Shown here: one piece after another, positions 48,731 to 59,204 of the stretch
How positions within the stretch are numbered: position 1 is the first letter of the stretch
Layout: every line of letters starts with the position of its first letter
Assembly: GCF_027947595.1 (NCBI RefSeq)
Contig: NZ_CP116257.1
Location: 372,001-436,000, forward strand
Direction of reading: 5' to 3'
From: Streptomyces lienomycini
GTDB taxonomy: Bacteria > Actinomycetota > Actinomycetes > Streptomycetales > Streptomycetaceae
Length of the DNA: 64,000 bases
The notes under the pieces: model-generated
Databases searched by the model: none
The model's input: only the letters and a program-made list of their open reading frames with translations
Told to the model about the DNA's origin: nothing
Position numbers and translations under genes: made by a program

Positions 48731-49083
48731 GCGCTCCAGCCCCCCGAACCAGCGACGGGAGAGCCGCGTACGGCGGGAAGCGCCCCCGAAGAGGAGTCGC
48801 CGGAAAGCCGCGTACGGCGGGAAGCGGCACCGAGGGGTGTGCGTCGGTCAGCCGCGTACGGCGCGAGGCGGCACCGGAGAGGGGCGAGGGTCAGCCGCGT
48901 ACGGCGGGAAGGGGACGGGTCGGGGGGTGTCCGCCCGCAGCGGTTGGCGCGTCAACGCCACCCGCTTCTGTGGCCGACCGATTCCGCGCCGTTCCGAGGA
49001 CGGACACCCCCGTCCCGGCCCCGACCCCCCACCGGCCGCACCGCGCTACCGCACCCCCACCGAACCCGCACAGGCGCCGCAGG
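48731..49083. repeat. Dispersed element copy B with four 19-mers at 43-44-bp spacing
   Basis: The 19-mer AGCCGCGTACGGCGGGAAG occurs at 48762-48780, 48806-48824, 48850-48868 (variant GCGCGAGG end) and 48893-48911. It is followed by the hairpin region GCGGTTGGC...GGCCGACCG (about 48940-48985) and a C-rich stretch. Read on the other strand it matches 28476-28800 over most of its length, including the sequences between the 19-mers, except that copy A lacks one 44-bp unit. It lies between the coaX stop and the minisatellite; no gene is credible. Confidence 0.85.
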
Positions 49084-49380
49084 CACCACCCGCACCCCCA
49101 CCACCCGCACCCCCACCACCCGCACCCCCACCACCCGCACCCCCACCACCCGCACCCCCACCACCCGCACCCCCACCACCCGCACCCCCACCACCCGCAC
49201 CCCCACCACCCGCACCCCCACCACCCGCACCCCCACCACCCGCACCCCCACCACCCGCACCCCCACCACCCGCACCCCCACCACCCGCACCCCCACCACC
49301 CGCACCCCCACCACCCGCACCCCCACCACCCGCACCCCCACCACCCGCACCCCCACCACCCGCACCCCCACCACCCGCAC
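49084..49380. repeat. 15-bp minisatellite, about 20 perfect copies
   Basis: The unit CCACCACCCGCACCC repeats without visible error for about 297 bp (four units per 60 bases). All frames are open because 15 is a multiple of three, giving (His-Pro)-rich or (Gly-Trp/Cys)-rich pseudo-proteins that I do not consider genes. The complementary strand is GGG-rich (GGGTGCGGGTGGTGG) and can form G-quadruplexes. Confidence 0.93.
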
Positions 49381-49471
49381 AGCCGCCGCAGGCCCCCGCA
49401 TCCGAGTGGCCCCCACGCCACACCCATGCCCCCTATGCCGAGTTTGTCTGATTAGCGCGTATCGTCGCCGC

Positions 49472-50094
49472 ATGCCCACGCCCTACGGATCCCGCGGCGG
49501 CATGGCGTTCGGTGCTCAGGAGCTGCGCGTGCTCCGGCGAGCCCTCGCCCTCGCCCTGAACCCCAGCCCCGTCTCGGCGGAGGAGGCCCAGGACTGCCTT
49601 CGCCTCGCAGACTCGCTCGACGAGGCGATGCGGGAGAGCGCCCGGCTGCGCGCCTTCCTGGTGGCCGACCTCGCCCGGTACCGAGCCGCCCTCCCCGGCA
49701 CCGCCACCGGCTACCTCGCGCTCCTGGACGAGGCACTGGGCGCGGGCCACCGCCCCGGCGCGGACGACCTCGCCGCCCTGGGTGCCCTGCGCGGCAACCC
49801 CGCCGCGGCCGCCCTGCTGACCCGCTGCGGCCCCGCGACGCCCAGGACGCTCACGACGTCCACCACCGCCACGGTCACGCTCCCCGCCGCACGCACCCGC
49901 CTCCACGCCCTCCCCGGCGGCCGGCAGTCCGACAAGGAGCCCGCGCGCAAGCCCGCCCAGAAGCCGGCCCCCAGCCCGCCCCGGCCGCGCCCAAGCGCCC
50001 CGTCCCCACCCCCGGCGAGGTCTTCCCCCGCCGCAAGCCCGCCCCGCCGGCCCCGCCCGCCCCGGGCACCGGGCACCACCTCGCCGCCGGCTGA
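49472..50094 (+). CDS. Hypothetical Streptomyces protein with Pro/Ala-rich tail, apparent one-base frameshift
   Basis: The helical N-terminal part (MAFGAQELRVLRRALALALNPSPVSAEEAQDCLRLADSLDEAMRESARLRAFLVADLARYRAALPG; about 130 residues) is followed by a Lys/Pro/Ala tail. The frame must change at a CCCCC run at 49968-49972: one added C gives a tail ending PTPGEVFPRRKPAPPAPPAPGTGHHLAAG with stop at 50092-50094 and a total of 207 residues. Without it the frame runs on over the next gene. TATCGT lies 6 nt before the ATG. The function is unknown. Confidence 0.75.
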
Positions 50095-50117
50095 CGGCGC
50101 CTGGCTACCCTGGTCCC

Positions 50118-50297
50118 ATGGACTACGTCTCCGCGCTCCTGCCCCCGGTCGTCATGGCCGTGTTCTTCATCGGTGTGATCAGGGTGATCGTGAAGACCCA
50201 GGGCGGCGCCAACAAGGCCAAGGAGGACGCGGTCGTCGACGCCGCCCTCGCCCGCGCCGAGGGCGCCCGGCAGTCGGCCCCGCACACCAAGGCCTGA
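50118..50297 (+). CDS. Small single-pass membrane protein
   Basis: A 59-residue protein starting MDYVSALLPPVVMAVFFIGV with one membrane helix (residues 5-24), then a basic patch (IRVIVKTQGG) and an Ala-rich cytosolic tail. TACCCT lies 6 nt before the ATG, suggesting a leaderless transcript. I recall such a protein conserved at this place in Streptomyces. Its function is unknown. Confidence 0.7.
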   Translation: MDYVSALLPPVVMAVFFIGVIRVIVKTQGGANKAKEDAVVDAALARAEGARQSAPHTKA

Positions 50298-50333
50298 CGC
50301 ACAACGCCTGACGCACAACGCCTGACGCACAGC
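50292..50333. repeat. Three 14-bp tandem repeats at the stop of the small membrane protein gene
   Basis: GCCTGACGCACAAC occurs three times in tandem (the third with AGC at the end); the first copy contains the stop codon. Copy-number change would not alter the protein. Confidence 0.85.
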
Positions 50334-50351
50334 GCCTGGCCGCACGACCCC

Positions 50352-50390
50352 GCGTACGGCTCCCCTCCCAAGGAGCCGTACGCCCCTTTT
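50352..50390 (+). terminator. Rho-independent terminator
   Basis: A perfect 12-bp stem (GCGTACGGCTCC / GGAGCCGTACGC) with an 8-nt loop is followed by CCCCTTTT. It ends the transcript of the small membrane protein gene. Confidence 0.88.
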
Positions 50391-50459
50391 GTGCCCGTTT
50401 GCCAGCAGAACCGCACGTCCGGCACGCGATCGCCCGGATCTCCCACTATCGTTCGAAGC

Positions 50460-50870
50460 GTGCCTCGCCCCTTGGGAGAACTCGAAGACGCGGTCATGAC
50501 GAGGGTGTGGAAGTGGAACCGCCCCATGACCGTTCGAGAAGTCCTGGAAGACCTGCAACAGGAACGGTCCATCGCGTACACCACCGTGATGACCGTTTTG
50601 GACAATCTCCATCAGAAGGGCTGGGTGCGCCGCGAAGCGGAAGGCCGGGCCTATCGATATGAGGCGGTCTCCACCCGCGCCGCCTACGCGGCCGCCCTCA
50701 TGAACGACGCCTGGTCCCAGAGCGACAACCCCACGGCCGCCCTCATCGCCTTCTTCGGCATGATGAGCGAGGAACAGCGCCAGGCACTCGGAGACGCCAT
50801 CCGTATCGTGCGGGGGCCGGAAACCCCCGCGCCGGGCCCCGGCGCGGTACCGGACGGCGGGGAGCGATAG
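50460..50870 (+). CDS. BlaI/MecI-family transcriptional regulator
   Basis: A 136-residue winged-helix regulator: GELEDAVMTRVWKWNRPMTVREVLEDLQQERSIAYTTVMTVLDNLHQKGWVRREAEGRAYRYEAV matches the BlaI N-terminal domain, followed by a dimerisation part and a Pro/Gly-rich end. The start is a GTG; TATCGT lies 7 nt upstream, so it is probably leaderless. No BlaR1-type sensor protease is adjacent, so it may respond to another protease or ligand. Confidence 0.9.
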   Translation: MPRPLGELEDAVMTRVWKWNRPMTVREVLEDLQQERSIAYTTVMTVLDNLHQKGWVRREAEGRAYRYEAVSTRAAYAAALMNDAWSQSDNPTAALIAFFGMMSEEQRQALGDAIRIVRGPETPAPGPGAVPDGGER

Positions 50871-50879
50871 CGTCCCCAC

Positions 50880-51389
50880 ATGTCAAATGCCATCAGCGTC
50901 CGGCGGGCCCGCACCAGGGATGTCCCGGACGTACGCCGGCTCCTCGACACGTACGTCCGTGACCGCATCCTGCTCGACAAAGCGATGGTGACGCTTTACG
51001 AGAGCATCCAGGAGTTCTGGGTCGCGGAACGGGAGGACAACGCCGAGGTCGTCGGCTGCGGCGCCCTGCACGTGATGTGGGAAGACCTCGCGGAAGTGCG
51101 GACTCTCGCGGTGAAGCCCGGCCAGAAGGGCGCGGGCGTCGGCCATCAGTTGCTGGAGAAGTTGCTGGACACGGCACGCGCGCTCGGCGTTCGCCGCGTT
51201 TTCTGTCTGACCTTCGAAGTCGACTTCTTCGGCAAGCACGGCTTCGTCGAGATCGGGGAGACACCGGTCGACGCCGATGTCTACGCGGAGCTGCTGCGTT
51301 CCTATGACGAGGGTGTCGCCGAGTTCCTGGGCCTCGAACGAGTGAAACCGAACACCTTGGGCAACAGCCGGATGCTTCTGCATCTGTGA
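50880..51389 (+). CDS. Amino-acid N-acetyltransferase, ArgA-like GNAT
   Basis: A 169-residue GNAT protein: VRRARTRDVPDVRRLLDTYVRDRILLDKAMVTLYESIQEFWVAE, acetyl-CoA loop VKPGQKGAGVGHQLLEKLL and FCLTFEVDFFGKHGFVEIG. It closely resembles the stand-alone N-acetylglutamate synthase type described in Mycobacterium (Rv2747), so acetylation of glutamate for arginine synthesis is likely. The ATG is 9 bp after the BlaI stop, with a -10-like TAGCGT overlapping that stop. Confidence 0.87.
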   Translation: MSNAISVRRARTRDVPDVRRLLDTYVRDRILLDKAMVTLYESIQEFWVAEREDNAEVVGCGALHVMWEDLAEVRTLAVKPGQKGAGVGHQLLEKLLDTARALGVRRVFCLTFEVDFFGKHGFVEIGETPVDADVYAELLRSYDEGVAEFLGLERVKPNTLGNSRMLLHL

Positions 51390-51570
51390 TCCGCGGGCAG
51401 CGGTAGGCATCCGCAGACCTTCGCGGCCCTTCGCCAGGTTTATTCCACCGAAGCACCCGCCGCGGGTTCCCTATGTCCGAAACGCGCATGTTTCCGGCCC
51501 GGAGAGGGGCTACCGGTCTCCACCGGGGGTTTGTGTTTTTCCGGCAAAAGCGGTTTGCTTTCCGGCGTAG

Positions 51571-51588
51571 TGCAGTACTGCATATAAC
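51571..51588 (+). promoter_or_regulatory. Palindrome and -10 upstream of lsr2
   Basis: A perfect 12-bp palindrome TGCAGTACTGCA (51571-51582) directly abuts a strong -10-like TATAAC (51583-51588) in an AT-rich 266-bp intergenic region (51390-51655) that has no gene. A binding protein here would block or remodel the promoter. The palindrome is not a match to any operator I can name. Confidence 0.6.
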
Positions 51589-51655
51589 AAGGGACGGCGA
51601 TACGGCGGACGCCGGCGGACCTCCGGCCCTCAAGATATCGATGAAAGGAAATCCG

Positions 51656-51991
51656 GTGGCACAGAAGGTTCAGGTCCTTCTTGTCGATGACCTCGACGGC
51701 GGCGAGGCAGACGAGACCGTGACGTTCGCACTGGACGGCAAGACCTACGAGATCGATCTCACCACCGCCAACGCGGACAAGCTCCGCGGTCTTCTCGATC
51801 CGTACCTGAAGGGTGGCCGTCGTACCGGAGGCCGTGCCTCGGGCGGACGCGGAAAGGCCCGCGCCGCTTCCGGTGGCAGCCAGGACACCGCGGCGATCCG
51901 CGCCTGGGCGAAGGAGAACGGTTACGAGGTCAACGACCGCGGCCGTGTTCCCGCGAAGGTCCGCGAAGCGTACGAGCAGGCCAACGGCTGA
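51656..51991 (+). CDS. lsr2: Lsr2-family nucleoid-associated silencer
   Basis: A 111-residue Lsr2. The N-terminal dimerisation half (AQKVQVLLVDDLDGGEADETVTFALDGKTYEIDL) and the C-terminal AT-rich-DNA-binding half with the RGR hook (IRAWAKENGYEVNDRGRVPAKVREAYEQANG) are joined by a Gly/Arg-rich linker. Lsr2 coats AT-rich DNA and silences horizontally acquired and specialised-metabolite genes. The GTG at 51656 has AAAGGAAA upstream. The convergent downstream gene overlaps its last 62 bp. Confidence 0.96.
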   Translation: MAQKVQVLLVDDLDGGEADETVTFALDGKTYEIDLTTANADKLRGLLDPYLKGGRRTGGRASGGRGKARAASGGSQDTAAIRAWAKENGYEVNDRGRVPAKVREAYEQANG

Positions 51992-52757
51992 TCACCCGAT
52001 CCGCGTCACCGGCCGCGCCGGAGACGAGCCGGACTCGGTGGCACTGCGTGGCGAGCGTGTGGACCAGCCGTGCGAGATCGGGGACGGCCCCGGTCGTCCC
52101 GAGGGCCGACAGCGCCGGAAGCGAGGACTCGACCTCGCACCCGGGCTCCGGGGGGCGCAGCCAGACGGCGGCCCCCCGCAGGCCGTCGCGGTCCGGGGGA
52201 CGCGGCGGCAGGCCGGTCGAGCCGGGCTCCGGGGCGAGGGGCGCGTCCATGAGACCGCCCGCTCCGACCGCCGTCAGGTCGAGCGCCAGCGAACCCCACT
52301 CCAGCCACTCCAGCAGCCCCGGCAGTTCCTCCGCGCCGCCCGCCGCCACGAGCAGCAGCATCCGCTCTCCTCGAACGGCCACCGGAAACCCCGGCCCCGC
52401 TGCGACCGACGCGACCGACCCGGACGACGCGGGCCCCTGGGGCCGCCGGGACTCCCGGCCCCGCCCGGAGTCCCGGCCCCGCTGCGACCGCGCACTCCGC
52501 CGGAGCCGTTCCAGCGTCGCGTGCCCGGCCTCGGCCGGGACGTCCAGGACGTCGAAACGGACGCCCGCGCGCAGCCGTACCGGCTCACCGGGCCCGGGGG
52601 CCGTCGGCCAGCCGAGCACGCTCTCGTACCACCCCCGCACCCGCTCCCACTCCGGGCCGCCGTTCGCGGGGGCCCGCCGGGGCAGCGGCACGGCAGGGGG
52701 CGCGGGAGCGACAGGCGCCGCGGGAGCGACGGGGACCGGGGGCGGGGCGCCAACCAT
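51930..52757 (-). CDS. Hypothetical actinobacterial protein between lsr2 and clpC
   Basis: A 275-residue Pro/Ala-rich protein. The conserved-looking core is WYESVLGWPTAPGPGEPVRLRAGVRFDVLDVPAEAGHATLERL, then GERMLLLVAAGGAEELPGLLEWLEWGSLALDLTAVGAGG, AAVWLRPPEPGCEVESSLPALS and LVHTLATQCHRVRL. It recalls the N-terminal primase/polymerase-like region of some Streptomyces bifunctional DNA primase annotations, but no catalytic motif is obvious, so I call it hypothetical. Its last 20 codons run antisense over the lsr2 3' end and have low GC3, so the true stop may differ. Confidence 0.65.
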   Translation of the reverse strand: MVGAPPPVPVAPAAPVAPAPPAVPLPRRAPANGGPEWERVRGWYESVLGWPTAPGPGEPVRLRAGVRFDVLDVPAEAGHATLERLRRSARSQRGRDSGRGRESRRPQGPASSGSVASVAAGPGFPVAVRGERMLLLVAAGGAEELPGLLEWLEWGSLALDLTAVGAGGLMDAPLAPEPGSTGLPPRPPDRDGLRGAAVWLRPPEPGCEVESSLPALSALGTTGAVPDLARLVHTLATQCHRVRLVSGAAGDADRVISRWPARTLRGPSREHGRGR

Positions 52758-53198
52758 GCCAAGCGCAACGGTCGGAAAGGCGTCCGGGTTACGCTGGGTA
52801 CGGCAGTGACTGCGCAGAGTGCTGGGAAGCGCCGGGCGGAGGGGGCGTGCGGGGGTGCGGGGTGGCGCAAGGTTGTTCGCCCGTAGCGGAGGGAACCGGT
52901 GCGCGCGGCATGGAGTGTCAGTCCTCGCGGGTAAGACATCCCTAGTGGGAGGGGGCGACACGCAGTCCGGGCCGTCTCGCGTTCGCCATCGGCGTACTGG
53001 CGAGTGGGGTAAGTGCCTGGCCTGCGGGAACATCGTCTCGCACCATCGGGTTGTGGCAGATGTCGGCGTCAGGGGTCAGGAGGCCATCGACGGTGTCGGC
53101 AGTTGGAATGAGCGGTCCCCGCTTGCGGGACTAAGCTGCGGAAGGACAGGGAGGGGAAGTTCCCCCCACTGCCTGACCGCTCTGAGGAGCGATTAACG
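52758..53198 (+). promoter_or_regulatory. clpC upstream region with two ClgR-type boxes
   Basis: No gene is seen in these 441 bp. The motif GTTCGC-N5-GCG, described for the Clp regulator ClgR in Streptomyces, occurs twice: 52875-52888 (spacer CCGTA) and 52981-52994 (spacer CATCG). A hairpin-like GTCCCCGC/GCGGGAC lies near 53115-53131. The ribosome-binding site AGGAG is at 53183. ClgR control of clpC is known for this genus; use of these two sites is inferred. Confidence 0.65.
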
Positions 53199-55727
<2,529 letters not shown>

Positions 55728-55744
55728 CCCTCCGGGGTGAGCCA

Positions 55745-55790
55745 GGAAAGGGGCTGCTCCGGGACTTCGGTCCCGGAGCAGCCCCTTTCC
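55745..55790. terminator. Strong UUCG-loop terminator between clpC and HAD gene
   Basis: A perfect 21-bp stem (arms 55745-55765 and 55770-55790) is closed by a TTCG tetraloop. It lies between convergent genes and ends both transcripts. Confidence 0.95.
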
Positions 55791-55800
55791 GTGTCAGGCG

Positions 55801-56484
55801 TCAGGACAACTGCCCGTCGTAGTCCGGCAGCTTGAAGGTCCTCTCGGCGTGGCCGCCCGACAGGTCGGTGGCGCTGTTGCCGATGTTCGCGATGATCGTG
55901 TAGCCCTTGGACTCGATCGCGGCGCGCTGTTCGCTCTTGTACGCGGCGACGTCCTTGAACAGGTCGAGGAACCCGCGGACGTACAGCCCGGAGGACTCGT
56001 ACCCGGCGTGGGCGAGGTTCCACTCGGTGGGCGCCTCGATGATGCCCGGGCGGGCGGTCACGAAGAACAGGGCGACGCCGTGCTCCTGGGCGTACTCGGC
56101 GGCCTCCAGGACCGGCCGGTTGGCGGGCTGGGGGTAGCTGAAGCCGAAGTCGGTCTCCAGGGACGTGTTGTCGACGTCGAGGACGATCGCCTGCTTCTCG
56201 CCGGGAGCGGAGTGGGCGATGCGTTCCTTCAGGTAGGGCAGCGCCGCGTCCATCACGGCCCGGCAGTCCCGCTGCCAGGTGTCGTAGCCGACGTCCTCCG
56301 CGGCGGCGGCGACCGCCGTCACCGGTGCGGACGGCGTCGCGGCCGGGGCGGCGGAGGACGGCGTGACCGTCGCGGTGAGGGCCGTGGTGAGCGCCGTCGC
56401 GACGACGGCGGCCGTGCCCGCGGCACGCCACCGGGGGCCCCGGGTCGGTCCGGTCTGTCCGGTCTGTCCGGTCTGGTCGGTCAT
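55801..56484 (-). CDS. Secreted HAD-type acid phosphatase (class B-like)
   Basis: A 227-residue protein with an N-terminal (GQT)n repeat, a signal-peptide-like hydrophobic stretch (TAAVVATALTTALTATVTPSSAAPA, about 22-46) and an extracellular HAD phosphatase domain. The nucleophile motif DVDNT (residues 103-107) has Asp at both catalytic places; TARPG and IGNSATDLSGG supply motifs II and IV. It presumably hydrolyses phosphomonoesters outside the cell. It is convergent with clpC and 131 bp downstream of the NACHT operon on the same strand. Confidence 0.9.
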   Translation of the reverse strand: MTDQTGQTGQTGPTRGPRWRAAGTAAVVATALTTALTATVTPSSAAPAATPSAPVTAVAAAAEDVGYDTWQRDCRAVMDAALPYLKERIAHSAPGEKQAIVLDVDNTSLETDFGFSYPQPANRPVLEAAEYAQEHGVALFFVTARPGIIEAPTEWNLAHAGYESSGLYVRGFLDLFKDVAAYKSEQRAAIESKGYTIIANIGNSATDLSGGHAERTFKLPDYDGQLS

Positions 56485-56615
56485 GGGGGGCGGGGTCCTC
56501 TCATGCCTGCGCGGATGCCTGACGGCACAAAGTTGTCGCGTGCATGCTCGCCCCAACAAGTGGCCGGACGGCAACGATTGGGTTACCGAGGAGTAGTCGG
56601 CCGTCTGACCTGCGC

Positions 56616-59195
56616 CTACGCCGTGATCTCCACCCCGTTCGGCACGTTCCGCACCCGCGGCAGGCGGGGGTTGACCCGCAGCGCCCGCAGCCGGGGGAAG
56701 CCGGACAGCCAGGACAGGTCCGTGTCGGGCAGCTCCGCGTTGAGCCACAGGTGGGTCAGCTGCTCGGGGAGCAGTCCCGCCAGCAGTTCCTCGGCCCGCA
56801 TCACCCCGGCCACCTGGATGCGCGGCCGCCCGCCGAGTTCGCGCAGCGCCGCCAGTTCGGCGGTGTCGGAGACCGGGAAGTAGAGGCCGTCCGGGTCCAG
56901 GTGGGCGATGATCTCCTGGGCGTACCGCTCGGTGTCGAAGTGCCGCCAGCCCCGGGCCAGTTCGGTACGCACGGGCAGCGCGCCACGGGAGCGCAGCCGG
57001 ACCAGGTAGTCGATGGCCGCGTCGTCCTCGACCCGCGTCGCGGTGATGGCGAGCAGCAGGGCCTGCCGGTCGTCGGGGACCTGGCCCGGGTCGGGCAGCA
57101 GTTCCAGGACGATGGGGCCGACCCAGCCGAGCCCCCGGGCGGCCGGCTCGGTCGTGGGGCGGACCAGGTTCTTCGTGCGGTCGTGGACCAGTTGCTGGAC
57201 GGCCGGGTCGAGTTCGGTGACGTGGTCCAGGCAGGCGGCGGCCATCAGCCGGCGGTGGTTGACCTGGGGGCGGCGCAGTCCGGGCGCGGGCGCCAGCAGC
57301 CGTTCGAGGAACTGGGCGCACTCCTCGGGCCGGGCGTGGGCGGCGGCCATGCGGATGACCTCCTCCCACTCGGACTGGTGGGCGTGGTCCACCAGCGTGG
57401 GGAACCGGCCGCGGGCCACGATCTCCTTGGCGGCCAGGTAGTCCTGGAAGGTGCGGTGGACGAAGTCGACGGACTCGCCCGACCGTTCGCGCAGCAGCCC
57501 CGTGCGGTGCAGCAGATGCCGGAAGATCTTCGCGCCGTCGCCCTGCGCGCGGGCGGCGGGCATCGCGGGCAGCGCGGCGTCCAGGATGCCGACCGCCCGT
57601 TCCCGGGTCAGCTCGGAGGCGTCCTCCTCCAGCATGGCGTGGGCCAGCTTCTGCAACAGTCGCTCGCGGGTGCTCTGCTGGAGCCGGACGTCGTCGGCGT
57701 ACAGCACGTCCCGTTCGGGGTCGCGGCGCTGGAGCAGCATCTCCAGGGCGGCGTCGTACAGCTCCTTGCGGCCGCTGGGCAGGGAACCGGCGCGGTCGCG
57801 GTTGAGGGCGCATATCAGGCCGCACATCAGGGGGTTGGTGGCGAGCTGGCGCAGTTCGCGGTAGATGCGTACGGAGTGCAGCAGCCGCTGCTCGTACTCG
57901 TCCAGGGTGCTGCGCTCCCGCTCCCGCGGCCCGGGGGAGCGGCTCTGCTCGTCGAGGCGGGCCGCCGCGTGCCAGTCCCGGATGAACCGCGTCACCCGGT
58001 CCCGCGACATGGGCGCCAGGGACAGTTCGACGAAGTCCTCCTCGGCCAGCCCGCCCCCCGAGAGCCAGCCGTCGGAGACGGCGGAGGGCCGGGAGGTGAC
58101 CAGGCAGCCGTTGCCGGAGAAGACGCGCAGCAGCCGGCGCAGCCGATCGCGCAGCTCGCCGCGGGTCTTCTCCGGCGCCTCGTCGATGCCGTCGACCAGC
58201 AGCAGCGCCCGGCCCGAGAGCAGGGTGCGCACCACCCACCCCTCCGGCGCCCGGGCGGCGAGCGGGTGCCGGACCGCGTGCAGGAAGTCGTCCGGGGCGG
58301 GGAAGCCCTCGCGGGCGAAGCGGCGTACGGGCAGGACGAAGGGGATCCGGGCGCCCTCGCGGGCGGCGGCCACGGCCAGCCACTGCACCAGGGTCGTCTT
58401 GCCCGAACCGGCGCCGCCGCGCAGCAGCACCCGGTCGTGGTCCTCCAGGGCGCGGTCCGCGAGCAGCACGGTGCGCTGCTCGTCCTCCTCGCCGGTCACG
58501 CCGCCGCTGCGCTCCTCCGCCTCCAGGCTCAGGTAGGTCTCCTCCAGCGGCCAACGGTCGGGCGCGTTGGGGAAGTCCACGCCGACGATGGTCAGCCAGC
58601 CGTGCCGCCGGGCCACCCACTCGGTGTACTCGGCCTCGAACGCCACGTCCGCCTGCGGCCGTTCGGTCCCCCGTGCCGCCGCCTCCGCGTCGCCCAGGTC
58701 GACCAGCTGGGCGATCCGGCTCGCCCGCCCCGGCAGTTGCCGCTGGAGGTAGGCGGAGCGCCGCACCAGGTGGTGCAGGACGTGCAGGCACACCGAGACG
58801 AGGAGCGCGTCGTGGAACCAGGCCGCGTCCGGCGACAGTTCCCGGTCGGCGCCCTGCACGGCGCCCCGCAGCCGCCGCGCGTAGTCCTGCGGGCCCAGTC
58901 GTACGGCGTCGGCGTCGGTGACGTCGACCTCGGCGATCGCGAGCAGGGTGCGGGCCAGGACGTCGACGACGGGGGCCAGTTCGCCGGTGGGCGCGGTGTG
59001 CCGCTCCGCGGCGAGGTGCACCAGGTCGGCGGCGGTGCGGTGGACGTCGTCCGGGGTGGCGGTGGCCCTGGCGCCGCGCCAGGTGACGAAGCCGGGGACC
59101 GGCTCGGAGAACACGGGCGGCCGGGCGGGGTCGCGGAAGAGCCGGTGGACGAGGGGGGCGGCGAGACGGGAGGGGGTGCGGACGACGGCATCCAT
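56616..59195 (-). CDS. NACHT-domain STAND ATPase, downstream paralogue
   Basis: An 859-residue protein. An all-helical N-terminal domain (about 1-240, resembling NACHT N-terminal helical domains) precedes the NACHT ATPase with Walker A GGAGSGKTT (260-268), Walker B LLLVDGIDE (331-339) and sensor VTSRPSAV. A winged-helix/helical region contains MCGLICALNRDR and the STAND motif FVHRTFQDYLAA. The C-terminus has a short leucine-rich stretch (LTHLWLNAELPDTDLSWLSGF) and ends NGVEITA. It starts 9 bp after the stop of the upstream paralogue, so the two are one transcript. No catalytic effector domain is visible. Confidence 0.9.
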   Translation of the reverse strand: MDAVVRTPSRLAAPLVHRLFRDPARPPVFSEPVPGFVTWRGARATATPDDVHRTAADLVHLAAERHTAPTGELAPVVDVLARTLLAIAEVDVTDADAVRLGPQDYARRLRGAVQGADRELSPDAAWFHDALLVSVCLHVLHHLVRRSAYLQRQLPGRASRIAQLVDLGDAEAAARGTERPQADVAFEAEYTEWVARRHGWLTIVGVDFPNAPDRWPLEETYLSLEAEERSGGVTGEEDEQRTVLLADRALEDHDRVLLRGGAGSGKTTLVQWLAVAAAREGARIPFVLPVRRFAREGFPAPDDFLHAVRHPLAARAPEGWVVRTLLSGRALLLVDGIDEAPEKTRGELRDRLRRLLRVFSGNGCLVTSRPSAVSDGWLSGGGLAEEDFVELSLAPMSRDRVTRFIRDWHAAARLDEQSRSPGPRERERSTLDEYEQRLLHSVRIYRELRQLATNPLMCGLICALNRDRAGSLPSGRKELYDAALEMLLQRRDPERDVLYADDVRLQQSTRERLLQKLAHAMLEEDASELTRERAVGILDAALPAMPAARAQGDGAKIFRHLLHRTGLLRERSGESVDFVHRTFQDYLAAKEIVARGRFPTLVDHAHQSEWEEVIRMAAAHARPEECAQFLERLLAPAPGLRRPQVNHRRLMAAACLDHVTELDPAVQQLVHDRTKNLVRPTTEPAARGLGWVGPIVLELLPDPGQVPDDRQALLLAITATRVEDDAAIDYLVRLRSRGALPVRTELARGWRHFDTERYAQEIIAHLDPDGLYFPVSDTAELAALRELGGRPRIQVAGVMRAEELLAGLLPEQLTHLWLNAELPDTDLSWLSGFPRLRALRVNPRLPRVRNVPNGVEITA

Positions 59196-59204
59196 GGATG
59201 TGGG

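Noticed and set aside
48762..48911. CRISPR-like array (19-nt repeats, 24-25-nt spacers)
   Set aside because: The sequences between repeats are conserved in the distant copy at 28.7 kb, the repeats are short and imperfect, and no cas gene is present.
49084..49380. Long open frames through the 15-bp minisatellite coding for His/Pro- or Gly/Trp-rich proteins
   Set aside because: All frames are open only because the unit is a multiple of three; there is no start context, no homology, and the frames differ only by repeat phase.
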